DNA of 64,000 nt from Bradyrhizobium quebecense (lineage in GTDB: Bacteria; Pseudomonadota; Alphaproteobacteria; Rhizobiales; Xanthobacteraceae): assembly GCF_013373795.3 (NCBI RefSeq), contig NZ_CP088022.1, forward strand, positions 3,596,001 through 3,660,000, in the 5' to 3' direction. Within the stretch, counting starts at the first letter, position 1, and every line of letters starts with the position of its first letter. The translations under genes and the position numbers were made by a program. The notes below the pieces were generated by a model, which was not told the DNA's origin, searched no databases, and was given only the letters and a program-made list of their open reading frames with translations. Below, piece after piece: positions 35,363-46,351 of the stretch.

Positions 35363-36394
35363 ATGGACCCCGAACGACAGCCTTTTTCACCTTCAATAGC
35401 CATTCTCTCGCGAGGCGACGCCGCCGCGCGGCGGGATACGACCCCGCAGAACAGCCGCTTTGTCCACGTCTTCGAAGCGCTCGCCGCTGTGGGCATCGAA
35501 GCACGCCCGGCGATCTACGATGAAACTTTCGCCGAGGAGGTCCGCGAGCAGTTGCTCGCGGTGGACGGCGTACTCGTCTGGGTAAACCCAATTCAAGACG
35601 GTCGAAATCGCGCCGGCCTCGACGCCCTGCTGCGCGACGTCGCCGCCCGCGGCGTGTGGGTCAGCGCTCATCCGGACGTCATCCTCAAGATGGGTACCAA
35701 GGAGGTACTCTATCGTACCCGCCCGATGGGGTGGGGATGCGACACGGCGCTATATCAAACCGCCGAGGCGATGCGCGCCGAGTTGCCGACACGGCTCGCC
35801 GCCGGTCCACGCGTGATCAAGCGCAACCGGGGCAACGGTGGTCAAGGCGTCTGGAAGGTCGAGAGACTGCCGACCGCCCCCTTGATCAGAGTGCTGGACG
35901 CGACCAAGGACGCGCCCGAGGAACTGACGCTGGATGATTTTCTCCGCCGCTGCGCTGAGTATTTCGAAAACGGCAGCGTGATCGATCAACCGTTCCAGCC
36001 GCGCCTGAGCGAAGGCGTGGTGCGCTGCTACATGGCAGGCGATCGCTGCGCCGGCTTCGGCCATCACAAAGTCAAAGCCCTGGTCGACTCGCCGGCCGCG
36101 CGTTCCGAGGCCGGAGCGCGGCTCTACACGTCGAACGCAGATCCCCGCTTCCAGCGGCTGCGTCGGTTGATGGAGGACGAGTGGACGCCACAGTTAACCT
36201 CGCTGCTGGACATCGCGCGAGGTGACCTGCCCGCGATCTGGGACGCCGACTTCATGCTCGGCCCCGTCCAGGCAGACGGGAGCGACAGCTACGTGCTCGG
36301 CGAGATCAATGTCAGCTCGGTGTATCCCTACCCGGACGAGGCGCCGGCGGAGATCGCCAGGCGCGCTGCCGATCGGCTACAGCTTAAGCTTTGA
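35363..36394 (+). CDS. Cj0069-family ATP-grasp-like protein
   Basis: 343 residues from MDPERQPFSPSIAILSRGDA. The layout resembles an ATP-grasp ligase: an N-terminal VLVWVNPIQDGRNRAGLDALLRD region, RVIKRNRGNGGQGVWKVE (nucleotide-binding Lys and glycine loop), and an end VLGEINVSSVYPYPDEAP with the Glu-x-Asn metal ligands. Family members are annotated Cj0069-like; the reaction is unknown, probably ATP-dependent ligation of a carboxylate. It stands 3 bp before the FetA-like gene, so the three genes are one operon. Confidence 0.8.
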   Translation: MDPERQPFSPSIAILSRGDAAARRDTTPQNSRFVHVFEALAAVGIEARPAIYDETFAEEVREQLLAVDGVLVWVNPIQDGRNRAGLDALLRDVAARGVWVSAHPDVILKMGTKEVLYRTRPMGWGCDTALYQTAEAMRAELPTRLAAGPRVIKRNRGNGGQGVWKVERLPTAPLIRVLDATKDAPEELTLDDFLRRCAEYFENGSVIDQPFQPRLSEGVVRCYMAGDRCAGFGHHKVKALVDSPAARSEAGARLYTSNADPRFQRLRRLMEDEWTPQLTSLLDIARGDLPAIWDADFMLGPVQADGSDSYVLGEINVSSVYPYPDEAPAEIARRAADRLQLKL

Positions 36395-36397
36395 CGC

Positions 36398-36994
36398 ATG
36401 CTGACGGTCAACGGACTCAAGCGCTTGCACATCTCCGTGTCCTTCGACTTGCAGGACGGCGAATGCGTCGCCTTGCAAGGGCCTTCTGGGGTCGGGAAGA
36501 CTTTGCTGCTTCGCTCCATCGCAGACCTCGATCCCAACGAAGGGACGGTCAAGCTTGACGGAACGCTGAGAGAGGCGATGCCCGGCCCCGCCTGGCGAAA
36601 GCGAGTGACCTACCTCGCCGCCGACCCCGGCTGGTGGTCCGACACCGTACAAGAGCACTTCACGGGCTGGGGTGATGCCCTACCGCTGGTCACGCGCCTG
36701 GGGCTTCCGGACGACTGCGGACCATGGCCGATCCAAAGACTTTCGACCGGCGAGAGACAACGTTTGGGGCTTGTGCGGGCGCTCATGCTGCGATCGCGGG
36801 TGCTTCTGCTGGACGAGCCAACTTCGGCGCTCGACCCGGCATCCGCCGCCACCGTCGAATCCCTGATCGCCGAACGCATTTCGAATGGAACGAGCGTCAT
36901 CTGGAGCACCCACGACAACGCTCAAGCCCGCCGCGTCGGGTCAAGGATATTCGCGATGGGCCCCGACGGTAGCATCGAGGAAAGCCGGCCGTGA
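36398..36994 (+). CDS. fetA: ABC transporter ATP-binding protein (FetA-like)
   Basis: 198 residues: Walker A GPSGVGKT at 28-35, signature LSTGERQRLGL near 118, Walker B VLLLDEPTSALDPAS near 135. The small size and the partner permease match FetA (YbbL), the ATPase of the FetAB iron exporter implicated in oxidative-stress resistance. Its end overlaps the permease start by 4 bp. Confidence 0.85.
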   Translation: MLTVNGLKRLHISVSFDLQDGECVALQGPSGVGKTLLLRSIADLDPNEGTVKLDGTLREAMPGPAWRKRVTYLAADPGWWSDTVQEHFTGWGDALPLVTRLGLPDDCGPWPIQRLSTGERQRLGLVRALMLRSRVLLLDEPTSALDPASAATVESLIAERISNGTSVIWSTHDNAQARRVGSRIFAMGPDGSIEESRP

Positions 36995-37797
36995 CCTACA
37001 TCCAGCTTTCGTACAGTGATCTGGCCCTACCCGCGCTCCTTGTCGCCATGGACGGCGTTCTCTCGCTTGTTCTCCGCCTCAAGCTTGAGAAACAACTGGC
37101 CATCGCGGCTGTGCGCATGGTGGTTCAGCTCGTCCTCGTTGGATACGTGCTGACGTTCCTGTTTGCCGCGGTGTCGCCTCTTTGGACAGCCCTTGCAGCC
37201 ATCATCATGGTTCTCTTCGCCTCGCGGGAAATCGTCGCGCGGCAGAAGCGGCGCCTTCCGGGCGTTTGGAAGTACGGTTTGGGCGCCGGATGCACACTTC
37301 TCGCCGCCGGTACCGTCACGATGTTCGCGCTCCTGACGGAACTACGCCCCGATCCTTGGTATCATCCGCGCTACGCGTTGCCTTTGCTGGGCATGATCCT
37401 GGGTAACACCATGACCGGAATAAGCCTGGGCTTGGACGTGCTGACAAATAGCCTCGTGCGGGAGCGAGCCGCCGTAGAATCTTGTCTTGCACTCGGCGGC
37501 ACTCGATACCAAGCCCTGCTGCCAATCATACGGGACGCGTTGAGAAGCGGTTTCATGCCGATCATGAACAGCATGGCGGCGATCGGCCTCGTTTCCTTGC
37601 CGGGGATGATGACTGGCCAGATTCTCGCGGGCGTCGAACCGGTTGATGCGGTAAAATATCAATTGCTAATCATGTTCCTGATCGCCGGCGGGACCGGGCT
37701 GGGAACGCTGGCCGCCGTCCTGGGTGGGGCGCACCTGATGACCGATCATCGGCACCGGCTACGTCTCGATCGAATTGCAGCAGAAAGGTCAGAATAA
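36991..37797 (+). CDS. fetB: Iron-export-type ABC permease (FetB-like)
   Basis: 268 residues with a GTG start overlapping fetA. About seven hydrophobic segments and the FetB (UPF0014/YbbM) signatures: ASREIVARQKRRLPGV, LPLLGMILGNTMTGISLGLD, ESCLALGGTRYQALLPIIRDALRSGFMPIMNSMAAIGLVSLPGMMTGQIL. It forms the membrane part of an exporter of iron or related metals. It fits the metal-resistance theme of this stretch. Confidence 0.88.
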   Translation: MTYIQLSYSDLALPALLVAMDGVLSLVLRLKLEKQLAIAAVRMVVQLVLVGYVLTFLFAAVSPLWTALAAIIMVLFASREIVARQKRRLPGVWKYGLGAGCTLLAAGTVTMFALLTELRPDPWYHPRYALPLLGMILGNTMTGISLGLDVLTNSLVRERAAVESCLALGGTRYQALLPIIRDALRSGFMPIMNSMAAIGLVSLPGMMTGQILAGVEPVDAVKYQLLIMFLIAGGTGLGTLAAVLGGAHLMTDHRHRLRLDRIAAERSE

Positions 37798-37809
37798 CCA
37801 AGCTACCAA

Positions 37810-38954
<1,145 letters not shown>

Positions 38955-39050
38955 ACTGTGTTTCGGCATGGAATAAGGACCCCCGTTTCGGGGTGATCGG
39001 CATCCAATCGGGACCCCGGGATAAGGGTCCACAGTGGCTTCCATCGAGTC

Positions 39051-40568
39051 ATGGAAGCCGAGGTTGGGATGCTGGTGGTGGAGACGATTGGTAAGATCCG
39101 TCGCGCCTACTTTGTTGATGGTCGTCCGATCAAGGCGATCTGCCGAGAACTTGGCGTATCGCGGAAGGTGGTTCGCAAGGTCATTCGTTCTCAAGCGACG
39201 GAGTTCCGGTACGAGCGCGAGACGCAGCCGCTCCCGAAGATGGGTGCCTGGAGTGCCGAGCTTGATCGGTTGCTGGCAGGGAATGAGAGCAAGGCGGCGC
39301 GGGAACGGCTGACGCTGATCCGGCTATTCGAGGAACTCCGCGGCCTGGGTTATGCCGGCGGCTATGATGCGGTTCGTCGATACGCCCGACGGTGGACCAA
39401 GGAACGCGGCACCTCGACAGCGTCGGCTTATGTGCCGCTGAGCTTTGCACCAGGCGAAGCCTACCAGTTCGACTGGAGCCACGAGGTGGTCCTGCTGAGC
39501 GGCACCACGGTGATGGTGAAGGCTGCTCATGTTCGGCTCTGTCACAGTCGCATGCTGTTCGTGCGGGCCTATCCGCGGGAGACGCAGGAGATGGTGTTCG
39601 ACGCCCACGACCGGGCATTCGCCCTGTTCAAAGGCACCTGCACCCGCGGCATCTACGACAACATGAAGACCGCGGTGGAGACGATCTTTGTCGGTAAAGG
39701 CCGTCTCTACAATCGCCGCTTCCTGCAGATGTGCAGCCACTATCTGGTCGATCCGGTCGCCTGTACGCCAGCGTCGGGCTGGGAGAAGGGGCAGGTCGAG
39801 AACCAGGTCGGGCTGGTCCGGGAGCGCTTCTTCACGCCGCGGCTGCGGTTCAAAAACCTCGACGAGTTAAACGCCTGGCTGCTCGACAAGTGCATCGCCT
39901 ACGCCAAGGCTCATCGCCATCCGGAGCTGGTCGATCAGACGATCTGGGACGTGTTCGAAGCCGAACGCCCCAAACTCGTTCCCTATGCCGGCCGCTTCGA
40001 CGGCTTCCATGCGGTGACAGCATCGGTCTCGAAGACCTGCCTGGTGCGCTTCGACAACAACAAGTACTCGGTCGCAGCCAGTGCAGTCGGACGACCGGTC
40101 GAGGTTCAAGCCTATGCCGATCGCATCGTGATCCGTCAGGATGGACGTATCGTTGCCGAGCACCCGCGATCCTTTGGCCGCGGCGATACCGTCTACGACC
40201 CCTGGCATTATGTGCCGGTGCTCGCCCGCAAACCCGGCGCCTTGCGCAACGGTGCTCCCTTCAAAGACTGGGTGCTGCCGGCCGCGATCGAGCGGATCCG
40301 GCGCAAGCTGGCCAGCACCGACGATGGCAATCGGCAGATGGTCGACATCCTCACCGCGGTGCTGACTGACGGTCTGTCCGCGGTGGAAGCGGCTTGTGCC
40401 GAAGCGCTCAGTCACAGCGTCCATTCCGCCGATGTCGTTCTCAATATCCTGGCCCGTCAACGTGAACCCGCCCCACCGGCCAACATCATGACGCCGGCCG
40501 CACTGACGCTCCGTCATGCACCGATCGCCGATTGTGCCCGCTACGACAACCTCCGGAGGACCATCTGA
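39051..40568 (+). CDS. istA: IS21-family transposase IstA
   Basis: 505 residues: N-terminal helix-turn-helix ([19 protein letters not shown]), rve-type DDE core ([39 protein letters not shown] with the catalytic Glu), and a C-terminal Mu-transposase-like beta-barrel ([26 protein letters not shown]). Its stop overlaps the istB ATG (TGATG). Intact. Confidence 0.95.
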   Translation: MEAEVGMLVVETIGKIRRAYFVDGRPIKAICRELGVSRKVVRKVIRSQATEFRYERETQPLPKMGAWSAELDRLLAGNESKAARERLTLIRLFEELRGLGYAGGYDAVRRYARRWTKERGTSTASAYVPLSFAPGEAYQFDWSHEVVLLSGTTVMVKAAHVRLCHSRMLFVRAYPRETQEMVFDAHDRAFALFKGTCTRGIYDNMKTAVETIFVGKGRLYNRRFLQMCSHYLVDPVACTPASGWEKGQVENQVGLVRERFFTPRLRFKNLDELNAWLLDKCIAYAKAHRHPELVDQTIWDVFEAERPKLVPYAGRFDGFHAVTASVSKTCLVRFDNNKYSVAASAVGRPVEVQAYADRIVIRQDGRIVAEHPRSFGRGDTVYDPWHYVPVLARKPGALRNGAPFKDWVLPAAIERIRRKLASTDDGNRQMVDILTAVLTDGLSAVEAACAEALSHSVHSADVVLNILARQREPAPPANIMTPAALTLRHAPIADCARYDNLRRTI

Positions 40569-41431
40569 TGGAACGAACCCAAATCTTCGACCTCATGGGC
40601 GAACTTAAGCTCTACGGCATGAAGGCTGCCTTCGACGAGATCATGGCAACTGCCGTCAAGCGCCAGCACGAGCCTCAACGCATTGTCGGCGACCTGCTCA
40701 ACGCCGAGATCAACGAGAAGCAAGCCAGGTCGATCAAATACCAGCTCACCATTGCCAAGCTGCCGCTCGCCAAGGACATCGCCGACTTCCAGTTCGACGG
40801 CACGCCGATCAATCAGACTCTCGTCAATGATCTCGCTGGCGGCGGCTTCATCGCCCAACAACGCAACGTCGTGCTGGTTGGCGGCACCGGTACAGGCAAA
40901 ACCCACCTGGCCATTGCCATCGCCAGAAGTTGCATCCGCGATGGCGCCAGAGGACGCTTCTACAACGTAGTCGACCTCGTCAACCGGCTCGAGACCGAGA
41001 CCCGCAACGGTCGGCAGGGACGGCTCGCCGAGCATCTGACCCGCATGGACTTCATCGTTCTCGACGAGCTGGGCTATCTGCCGTTCGCGCAATCCGGCGG
41101 TCAGCTCCTGTTCCATCTCATCAGCCGGCTCTACGAGCGCACCTCCATCATTGTCACCACCAATCTTGCGTTCGGCGAATGGCCCAGTGTGTTCGGTGAT
41201 GCCAAAATGACCACCGCGCTACTCGACCGATTGACCCATCACTGCGACATCGTCGAGACCGGCAACGACAGCTGGCGATTCAAAAGCCGCGACGATGTTC
41301 AAACAACCCGCGCTCGCGCCGTCTCCGCAACCCCGACCAGCTCCGACGACCCGAGCGCTACCAGCAGAGCACGCCGATCAAAGGGGTCCCTTTTGGATGC
41401 CGATAGGGGGTCCCAGTCGAACGCCGATTGA
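40568..41431 (+). CDS. istB: IS21-family helper ATPase IstB
   Basis: 287 residues, DnaC-like AAA+ ATPase with Walker [17 protein letters not shown] and Walker [13 protein letters not shown]. It selects target DNA and stimulates IstA. The end of the gene runs into the right terminal repeat, as is usual for IS21. Intact. Confidence 0.95.
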   Translation: MERTQIFDLMGELKLYGMKAAFDEIMATAVKRQHEPQRIVGDLLNAEINEKQARSIKYQLTIAKLPLAKDIADFQFDGTPINQTLVNDLAGGGFIAQQRNVVLVGGTGTGKTHLAIAIARSCIRDGARGRFYNVVDLVNRLETETRNGRQGRLAEHLTRMDFIVLDELGYLPFAQSGGQLLFHLISRLYERTSIIVTTNLAFGEWPSVFGDAKMTTALLDRLTHHCDIVETGNDSWRFKSRDDVQTTRARAVSATPTSSDDPSATSRARRSKGSLLDADRGSQSNAD

Positions 41432-41433
41432 CA

Positions 41434-42009
41434 ACCTTAGCTATCTGGAGCTTTGACCCCGGCCGGCAGTTCGCGCACCAATGCTGGTTGCCGACTTCGG
41501 CGGCCGGCGCGCGAACGGAACCTCTGACAGCACGTCAGCAGTCTCGGCCGAACGATGCTTCTAGCGTTGGGAGAAATGTGCGCCGGCGCGTTGCGACGGG
41601 ATCTCCATTTCTAAGGGCTGCCGGGATCTTTCAAGGCTTAGACTGGATTTCGCGCCTGTTGGTCCCTTTCGGGCAGACCAACGTCGCGAGCCTGCATTCG
41701 AAGTAGCGCGTCAGGATCCGCCGGCCGGAGTTTCTCCGGATGCCCGCGGCCGTCGTGATTGCCGAGGACCTAGACTCGATCGGAGACACATGCGCTGAGC
41801 GTCCGCCCGGGAAACTCGCCTAACGTTGCAACGGATCGATCGCAAACCGCGACAATCTACTTGTATCAAGGCTTGCACTGTAACTTAAGATTGAGCACAA
41901 TCCGCCGGTAAATTGGGTGGGGTAAATACTGCATCGATTGTCGGCGTTTGCCGGCGCGGTTATACTTCATTTGTTCTCACTCTACAGGGGCCGTTGCATC
42001 GGAGATGCA
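41434..42009. other. 576-bp stretch between the IS21 element and the caspase gene
   Basis: I see no convincing gene. A short open frame at 41428-41706 starts inside IS21 and has no protein character. The final about 130 bp drop in GC (TTGCACTGTAACTTAAGATTG.. region near 41870-41930) and should contain the promoter of the caspase-led operon, but no well-spaced -35/-10 pair stands out. Confidence 0.5.
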
Positions 42010-42328
42010 ATGCACGTGGAAACGGGAGACGTCGGATTGGCAAACAGTCCGGAGCAAAATGGAAGCGCGGGCACGTCGAACGCAGCCCAGAATACAAAAA
42101 TACCACACGCTGTCGACGGAGTAGTTTTCGAGGATAGCCAGCCTGGCCCAAAGACTCATGTTCTGATCGTCGGGGTGGGACACTATCCATGTTTCCGTAA
42201 CGGCGGCCCCGGATGCCATGAGAGCGCTCCACTTGGTCAACTGACCTCGTCGACCGTCTCGGCGCGCTTATTGGCACGATGGTTTCTTGAGGAGTATCGG
42301 TATCCGCCGGCACCTTTGGGCAGCCTAG
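42010..42328 (+). pseudogene. Caspase-like protease gene, 5' part (interrupted by IS1380)
   Basis: ATG at 42010 with CGGAG nine bases upstream. The 106 codons include a disordered N-terminus, then PKTHVLIVGVGHYPCF and LTSSTVSARLLARWFLEE, the first strand and helix of a caspase fold. The frame is broken at the target duplication CTAG (42325-42328). Beyond it the reading frame runs into the IS1380 end. Joined to 43954-44867 it gives one uninterrupted 410-codon frame (42010-42328 plus 43954-44867). Confidence 0.8.
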
Positions 42329-43949
42329 CCCGTCTTATTCATGATTGCCGGGCGGGGCAGCTGGAACATTTCCGGTCGGGGTGAAGGCGCGCGCGAACGC
42401 TTCGGCTTTTTCGCCGCTTTTCGACCCGACTTCGTGAACGCGTTGGAGGACGGCAGCGGGGTGACCGGGGGCTCATGCCCCGCGCGTCAGGGTGCTTGCG
42501 GGACCAGAGCGTTTACCAAGCCGCGGAACAGGTCGGCGTCGGGGCACGCCGCAGCGAAGGCGAGACGGACGCGGGTGGCGGTCTCGATGACGCGGGCTGC
42601 GATCTTGAGAAGCCTGAGCCTGATCGTGTTGAACTCGGCCGTTGCCAGATCGCGCGGCTTTGGGATGGCATCGCGCACGGCGAGGATGAGCCAATAGGCG
42701 GCGGTGTGGAAGACGAGGCGGACCTGGTTGGCGAGCGCCGAGCGGCAACTGGTGCGATCGGAGGCGAGCTGGGTCTTGTGCAGCTTGATCAGGTTCTCGG
42801 CCTGTCCGCGAGCGCAATAGAGGCTGTCATAGATCCACTCAGCCGAGCCGATATCCAGGCTGGTGACGACGTAGCGGACGTCGAGCCCTTGTTGGGTTGC
42901 CTCGATGCGGGCGACGACGCGGCGCTCACGATGCCAGGAGCCGGCCGCGTGGCAGGTCTCGGTGTAGCCGCGAACCACGATCTTGTTCTCGATCGCACGT
43001 TCGGTTCGAAATGCATCACAGACCTCGTCGACCTTTCTGGCGAGCGGCTTCGTGCCGGCTAGCGCGAAGATGTAATCGACGCCGTTTTGCTCGCAAAAAG
43101 TCATCGCCTCGGGGCCGGCGTAATGGCTGTCGCCGCGGAAGGTGATACGCGTATCGGGCCAGCGCCGGCGAATGCGCCGAACCAGGCGGCGCAGGTGTGC
43201 CCGCACCTCGCGGCCGCTCGGCGTCTTGCCGGGGCGCAGGATGACCGCAACAGGCCGGCTGTGCTCGGTGTCGTAGACGTGGATCGGCAGGAAGCAGTGT
43301 TCATCATAATGGGCGTTGAACAGCGAGAGTTGCTGACGGCCATGCACCACGTCGACCGTGTCGTCGATGTCGAGCGTGATTGCGCTCGGCGCTCGCGCGT
43401 AGCTGTCCATCCATAGGTCAACCAGCACAGAGCTCAGCCGGATCACCTCGCGCAGGTGTGGTGCATTCTCCAGGCGCGATAGGGTCGGCTGCGAACACAG
43501 ATCCCGGCCAGTGTCCGGCAGTCGGCCGCAAGCCAGCTTGAACGCCGGATCGCCGCGTAAACGATCGAGATCATTGCCATCCTCGTAGCCACACGCGATG
43601 GCGAAGATGCGGGCGCGGATCATATCCGCAAGGCTGTGCACGATGCGTCCCGGATCGCGCCGCTCGGGGAATACGCAGGACAACTTCGCGGCCAAGCCGA
43701 GGCGCCGGTCCGCCATGGCCAGAAGCATGACGCCGCCATCCGACGTCAGCTTGCCGCCGTCGAACGAGGCTGTGATCTTCTTGTGGGAAACGGCTGGAAA
43801 TGAGAACGGCAGACTCGTATCGTCGGTCATGGCGAGTGTGGCGGCCCGGATGCGCGGAGGGTGGGTGTCAGCAACCGAATCCTACGCCATCTCAGCGGCT
43901 TACGCCACGCTCGCCAGCCTCTCAACAAGCCGCTGATGAATAAGACGGG
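42329..43949 (-). mobile_element. IS1380-family insertion sequence
   Basis: 1621 bp bounded by perfect 14-bp inverted repeats CCCGTCTTATTCAT (42329-42342) and its complement (43936-43949), with the 4-bp target duplication CTAG at 42325-42328 and 43950-43953. It carries one intact transposase gene on the minus strand. Size and duplication length are typical for IS1380. It lies inside the caspase-like gene. Confidence 0.95.
42487..43830 (-). CDS. IS1380-family transposase
   Basis: 447 residues. N-terminal KITASFDGGKLTSDGGVMLLA is the IS1380 family hallmark; DDE region LDIDDTVDVVHGRQQLSLFNAHY, TFRGDSHYAG, and an acidic residue in RGQAENLIKLHK. Full length and uninterrupted, so the element may still be mobile. 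Confidence 0.95.
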   Translation of the reverse strand: MTDDTSLPFSFPAVSHKKITASFDGGKLTSDGGVMLLAMADRRLGLAAKLSCVFPERRDPGRIVHSLADMIRARIFAIACGYEDGNDLDRLRGDPAFKLACGRLPDTGRDLCSQPTLSRLENAPHLREVIRLSSVLVDLWMDSYARAPSAITLDIDDTVDVVHGRQQLSLFNAHYDEHCFLPIHVYDTEHSRPVAVILRPGKTPSGREVRAHLRRLVRRIRRRWPDTRITFRGDSHYAGPEAMTFCEQNGVDYIFALAGTKPLARKVDEVCDAFRTERAIENKIVVRGYTETCHAAGSWHRERRVVARIEATQQGLDVRYVVTSLDIGSAEWIYDSLYCARGQAENLIKLHKTQLASDRTSCRSALANQVRLVFHTAAYWLILAVRDAIPKPRDLATAEFNTIRLRLLKIAARVIETATRVRLAFAAACPDADLFRGLVNALVPQAP

Positions 43950-43953
43950 CTAG

Positions 43954-44867
43954 CAATATTATCCGCCGAGCCAACGGATGTGCCGTTCGACACGAGGTCC
44001 GGTAGTTGGCTTCCACCAATGTCGAACTACGACGTTTTCGCACGTGCAGCCCAGGCTTGGTATAGCCGTGGCAACAGCGATGAAGCGAACCGGCTAGTAT
44101 TCCTGTTTTGTGGTCATGGCTTTGGATACGGCGTACTGACGTCGTTGCTAATGTCCGACTTCGACTTCCGTAAGCAAGATGCCTGGGACAATGCACTCGA
44201 CCTCGGCAAGTTCGTGGCCGGCATGGAGAATTGCGCGGCAGCCGAGCAGATCTTCTTCATCGACGCATGCCGGCGACCACATGGAGATCTCCTTCCGCCG
44301 GGTGCTGCGATCGGACGCTCGCCGGTCCATGCTAAGTCAACACCGCGCAAGGACTTCTCCACCAATCGCAATGCGCCGCTGATCTTCTCGACCGGCGATG
44401 ACAAGCCAGCCCGTGGCCGCAGCGACGGCGCGAGCGTCTTCACTGACGCCTTTATGAAGTCTGTACGCGGCATGGGCGCACGTGATGATAACGGGGATTG
44501 GCGCATCAATAATTACTCGCTCCTCGAAGCCATGTCGCACGTTTCGCTCCGCCTTACCCAGCAGCATTTTCCGGAGCCACAACAGCCGCAGGGCGGCCAG
44601 ACGCGCGCTTTTGACTTTCATTATTTGGCGGCGGACCCTATATCGCCGATTTATCTCGATCGTAGCGGCCAGGCGTGCGGCCCCGGGGAGCTCCACTACG
44701 AAGTAGGCGGCCGAGCGATGGCCCGCCCCTGCGGCAACGACGAGTACGAAATTGAGCTTAGCCTCCCCTATGGCGGCTACACGTTTACTCTCAAGAACGG
44801 CGCCACCAACCTTGCGCACGCTCAGCAACGGTCCGCCCCCACCTTCAAGAAGGCGAGGCTTGAATAA
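43954..44867 (+). pseudogene. Caspase-like protease gene, 3' part with the His-Cys dyad
   Basis: Continues the caspase fold after the IS. Key sites in the restored 410-residue numbering: His161 in LVFLFCGHGFGYG and Cys212 in IFFIDACRRPH, the canonical peptidase C14 dyad. The stretch after residue 230 (NAPLIFSTGDDKPARGRSDGASVFTDAFMKS) is the usual caspase follow-on; a beta-rich tail of about 90 residues ends the protein. From the GTG at 43980 the fragment could be translated alone (295 residues), but it would lack the first strand. The TAA overlaps the next ATG (TAATG). Confidence 0.85.
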
Positions 44868-46351
44868 TGGTGCAGAAAGCCGCCATATTGGTTCGTGTCG
44901 ACAAGTACATCGATGGTGATCAGGTTCGCTTTGGGGTGCCGGTCCGCTTTCGTCCCGTCATCGACGATGCTAACAAGCACACTCGCCGCTCCGACCGCTC
45001 TCGCAAGTTGGTGACCACGATCGCGCCCGTGTCATCTTACGAATATGACGGCGTTCGCGTTTCTCTCGCCTTCGGCGCGTATGATGTCGAGGCGGTACTG
45101 CCATCAGGAGAGCCGCTGCTCAAGGAGCTCTTGGTCGGGCCAGAGGCTGAAGAATATGGCGACGCCGGCATGCCGGTTATCCTTCGGGGCGAGGCTTCAC
45201 CGAACGAATGGCGCAGCTGGGCGCATTTTTCCGGCGCAACGCTCGCGTCGGCACACCAGCAATCTGGCGAACTGCTGCGAGGTCCCTCTTACCCCACCAC
45301 ATCGTTCAGCGTGACGATCGGCAGCATTGCCGGGTCGAGCGACTTTGACGGATTTGACCCATCGAGCTGGACCGGCTGGTTCCATTACCTTGAGGAACGG
45401 TATCGCCGCGGCCCCGAGCACGCACTAGACATTCAACTTGCAGGGAGCGATGACGGGCTAAGCGTGACGACCGAGGGCGGGTACAATGGAACGCCGCTCC
45501 GGATCATGTTCACGCGGCAGGCTTCTGCGAGTTTCGACTTCCACACTACCGAGATCGGCGCGCGACGCACCTACGCTGCCATCGCCGGCAAGGCCGGCAC
45601 CCAATTGTTTGCCCTCCCCCTGCCGTGGGGTGACAGCTACTACTCCACACCATTTGAGATGCTGGCGTTCGAGGATGACCGACAGCTGCGTTGCGACCCG
45701 GTCCTAAGAGACGAGCGATGGGCGGGGCTCGTTGCCTATCTGAACAGGGGGCGCGTCGACCTCGCCTACGAAATTTTGAAAAGTGCCCAAGACGCCCTAT
45801 TCGAGAAATTCGAGAACCCGCTTGCCGCAGCGATCGGCGGGTACGTCCTCCTTTCGTCGCTGCAAGAAGGTGATCACGCGAATGATTGGCCGGAGTGGCT
45901 GGACAATCTTGCGCGCCGATTCCCACGGCTCCCCGATGGGCCGATTCTTCGGGCGAAGTGGCTATTGTCCCAGAATGTCGAAGAGCATCTCTACGAAGCT
46001 CATGAGCTTCTTTACGATTCGGTCATGCGAGGTCTTCCCTTCTTTACGACCGGTGTTGTCTGGTTGATCGAGGGTCTGGAGCAGACATCGATCGGCTGCC
46101 CGACTTGCACCGAACTCCTACGCAAGGTGCGAGGCGTGGCCAGATCCATGGATCTGAGCCAGGCCTTCACATCCTTCTCTATCGCCAAACCGCTGACTCG
46201 CGATGTCGAGGAAACGAAACCCGAACTCGATGCTCCAGCCGGCAATCTCGTGGAACCGGGGGCTCAAGGAGCATTGGGGCGGTTGGAGCAAAGCCAAACG
46301 CAACAATCTAGTCTGCCGCAACTCCAATATTTGACCCTGACGCAAAGCTGA
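44867..46351 (+). CDS. Unrecognised 494-residue protein of the caspase/E1 cluster
   Basis: I recognise no known domain. Residues 1-80 look like a beta-sandwich (AILVRVDKYIDGDQVRFGVPVRFRPV; GVRVSLAFGAYDVEAVLPSGE). Residues 150-290 contain more beta-type sequence with a PLRIMFTRQ..TQLFALPLPWG region. Residues 300-430 are helical and repeat-like (LVAYLNRGRVDLAYEILKSAQDALFEK; AAAIGGYVLLSSLQEGD; LYEAHELLYDSVMRGL), reminiscent of TPR-type scaffolds, with a C-x2-C (IGCPTCTELL). The tail is low complexity. Start and stop both overlap neighbours by one base, so it must belong to the same complex or pathway. Cytosolic. Confidence 0.8.
   Translation: MVQKAAILVRVDKYIDGDQVRFGVPVRFRPVIDDANKHTRRSDRSRKLVTTIAPVSSYEYDGVRVSLAFGAYDVEAVLPSGEPLLKELLVGPEAEEYGDAGMPVILRGEASPNEWRSWAHFSGATLASAHQQSGELLRGPSYPTTSFSVTIGSIAGSSDFDGFDPSSWTGWFHYLEERYRRGPEHALDIQLAGSDDGLSVTTEGGYNGTPLRIMFTRQASASFDFHTTEIGARRTYAAIAGKAGTQLFALPLPWGDSYYSTPFEMLAFEDDRQLRCDPVLRDERWAGLVAYLNRGRVDLAYEILKSAQDALFEKFENPLAAAIGGYVLLSSLQEGDHANDWPEWLDNLARRFPRLPDGPILRAKWLLSQNVEEHLYEAHELLYDSVMRGLPFFTTGVVWLIEGLEQTSIGCPTCTELLRKVRGVARSMDLSQAFTSFSIAKPLTRDVEETKPELDAPAGNLVEPGAQGALGRLEQSQTQQSSLPQLQYLTLTQS

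Larger units (their letters stand above)
38957..41433 (+). mobile_element. IS21-family insertion sequence
   Basis: 2477 bp with istA and istB. The ends are related inverted repeats: the left TGTGTTTCGGCATGG and the right (read inwards) TGTCAATCGGCGTTCG. Internal inverted copies ATCGGCATCCAATCGGGACC (from 38996) and, on the other side, the complement of 41383-41404 match the multiple terminal binding sites typical of IS21. No target duplication is seen (left flank TTTAGAC, right flank ACCTTAG), in keeping with a later deletion. Confidence 0.82.

Noticed and set aside
38957..41433. Target-site duplication for the IS21 element
   Set aside because: Flanks (TTTAGAC left, ACCTTAG right) do not match at 4-8 bp; reported instead as evidence of deletion.
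41428..41706. A 92-codon plus-strand ORF after IS21
   Set aside because: It starts inside the IS end, has no ribosome binding site and no recognisable protein character.
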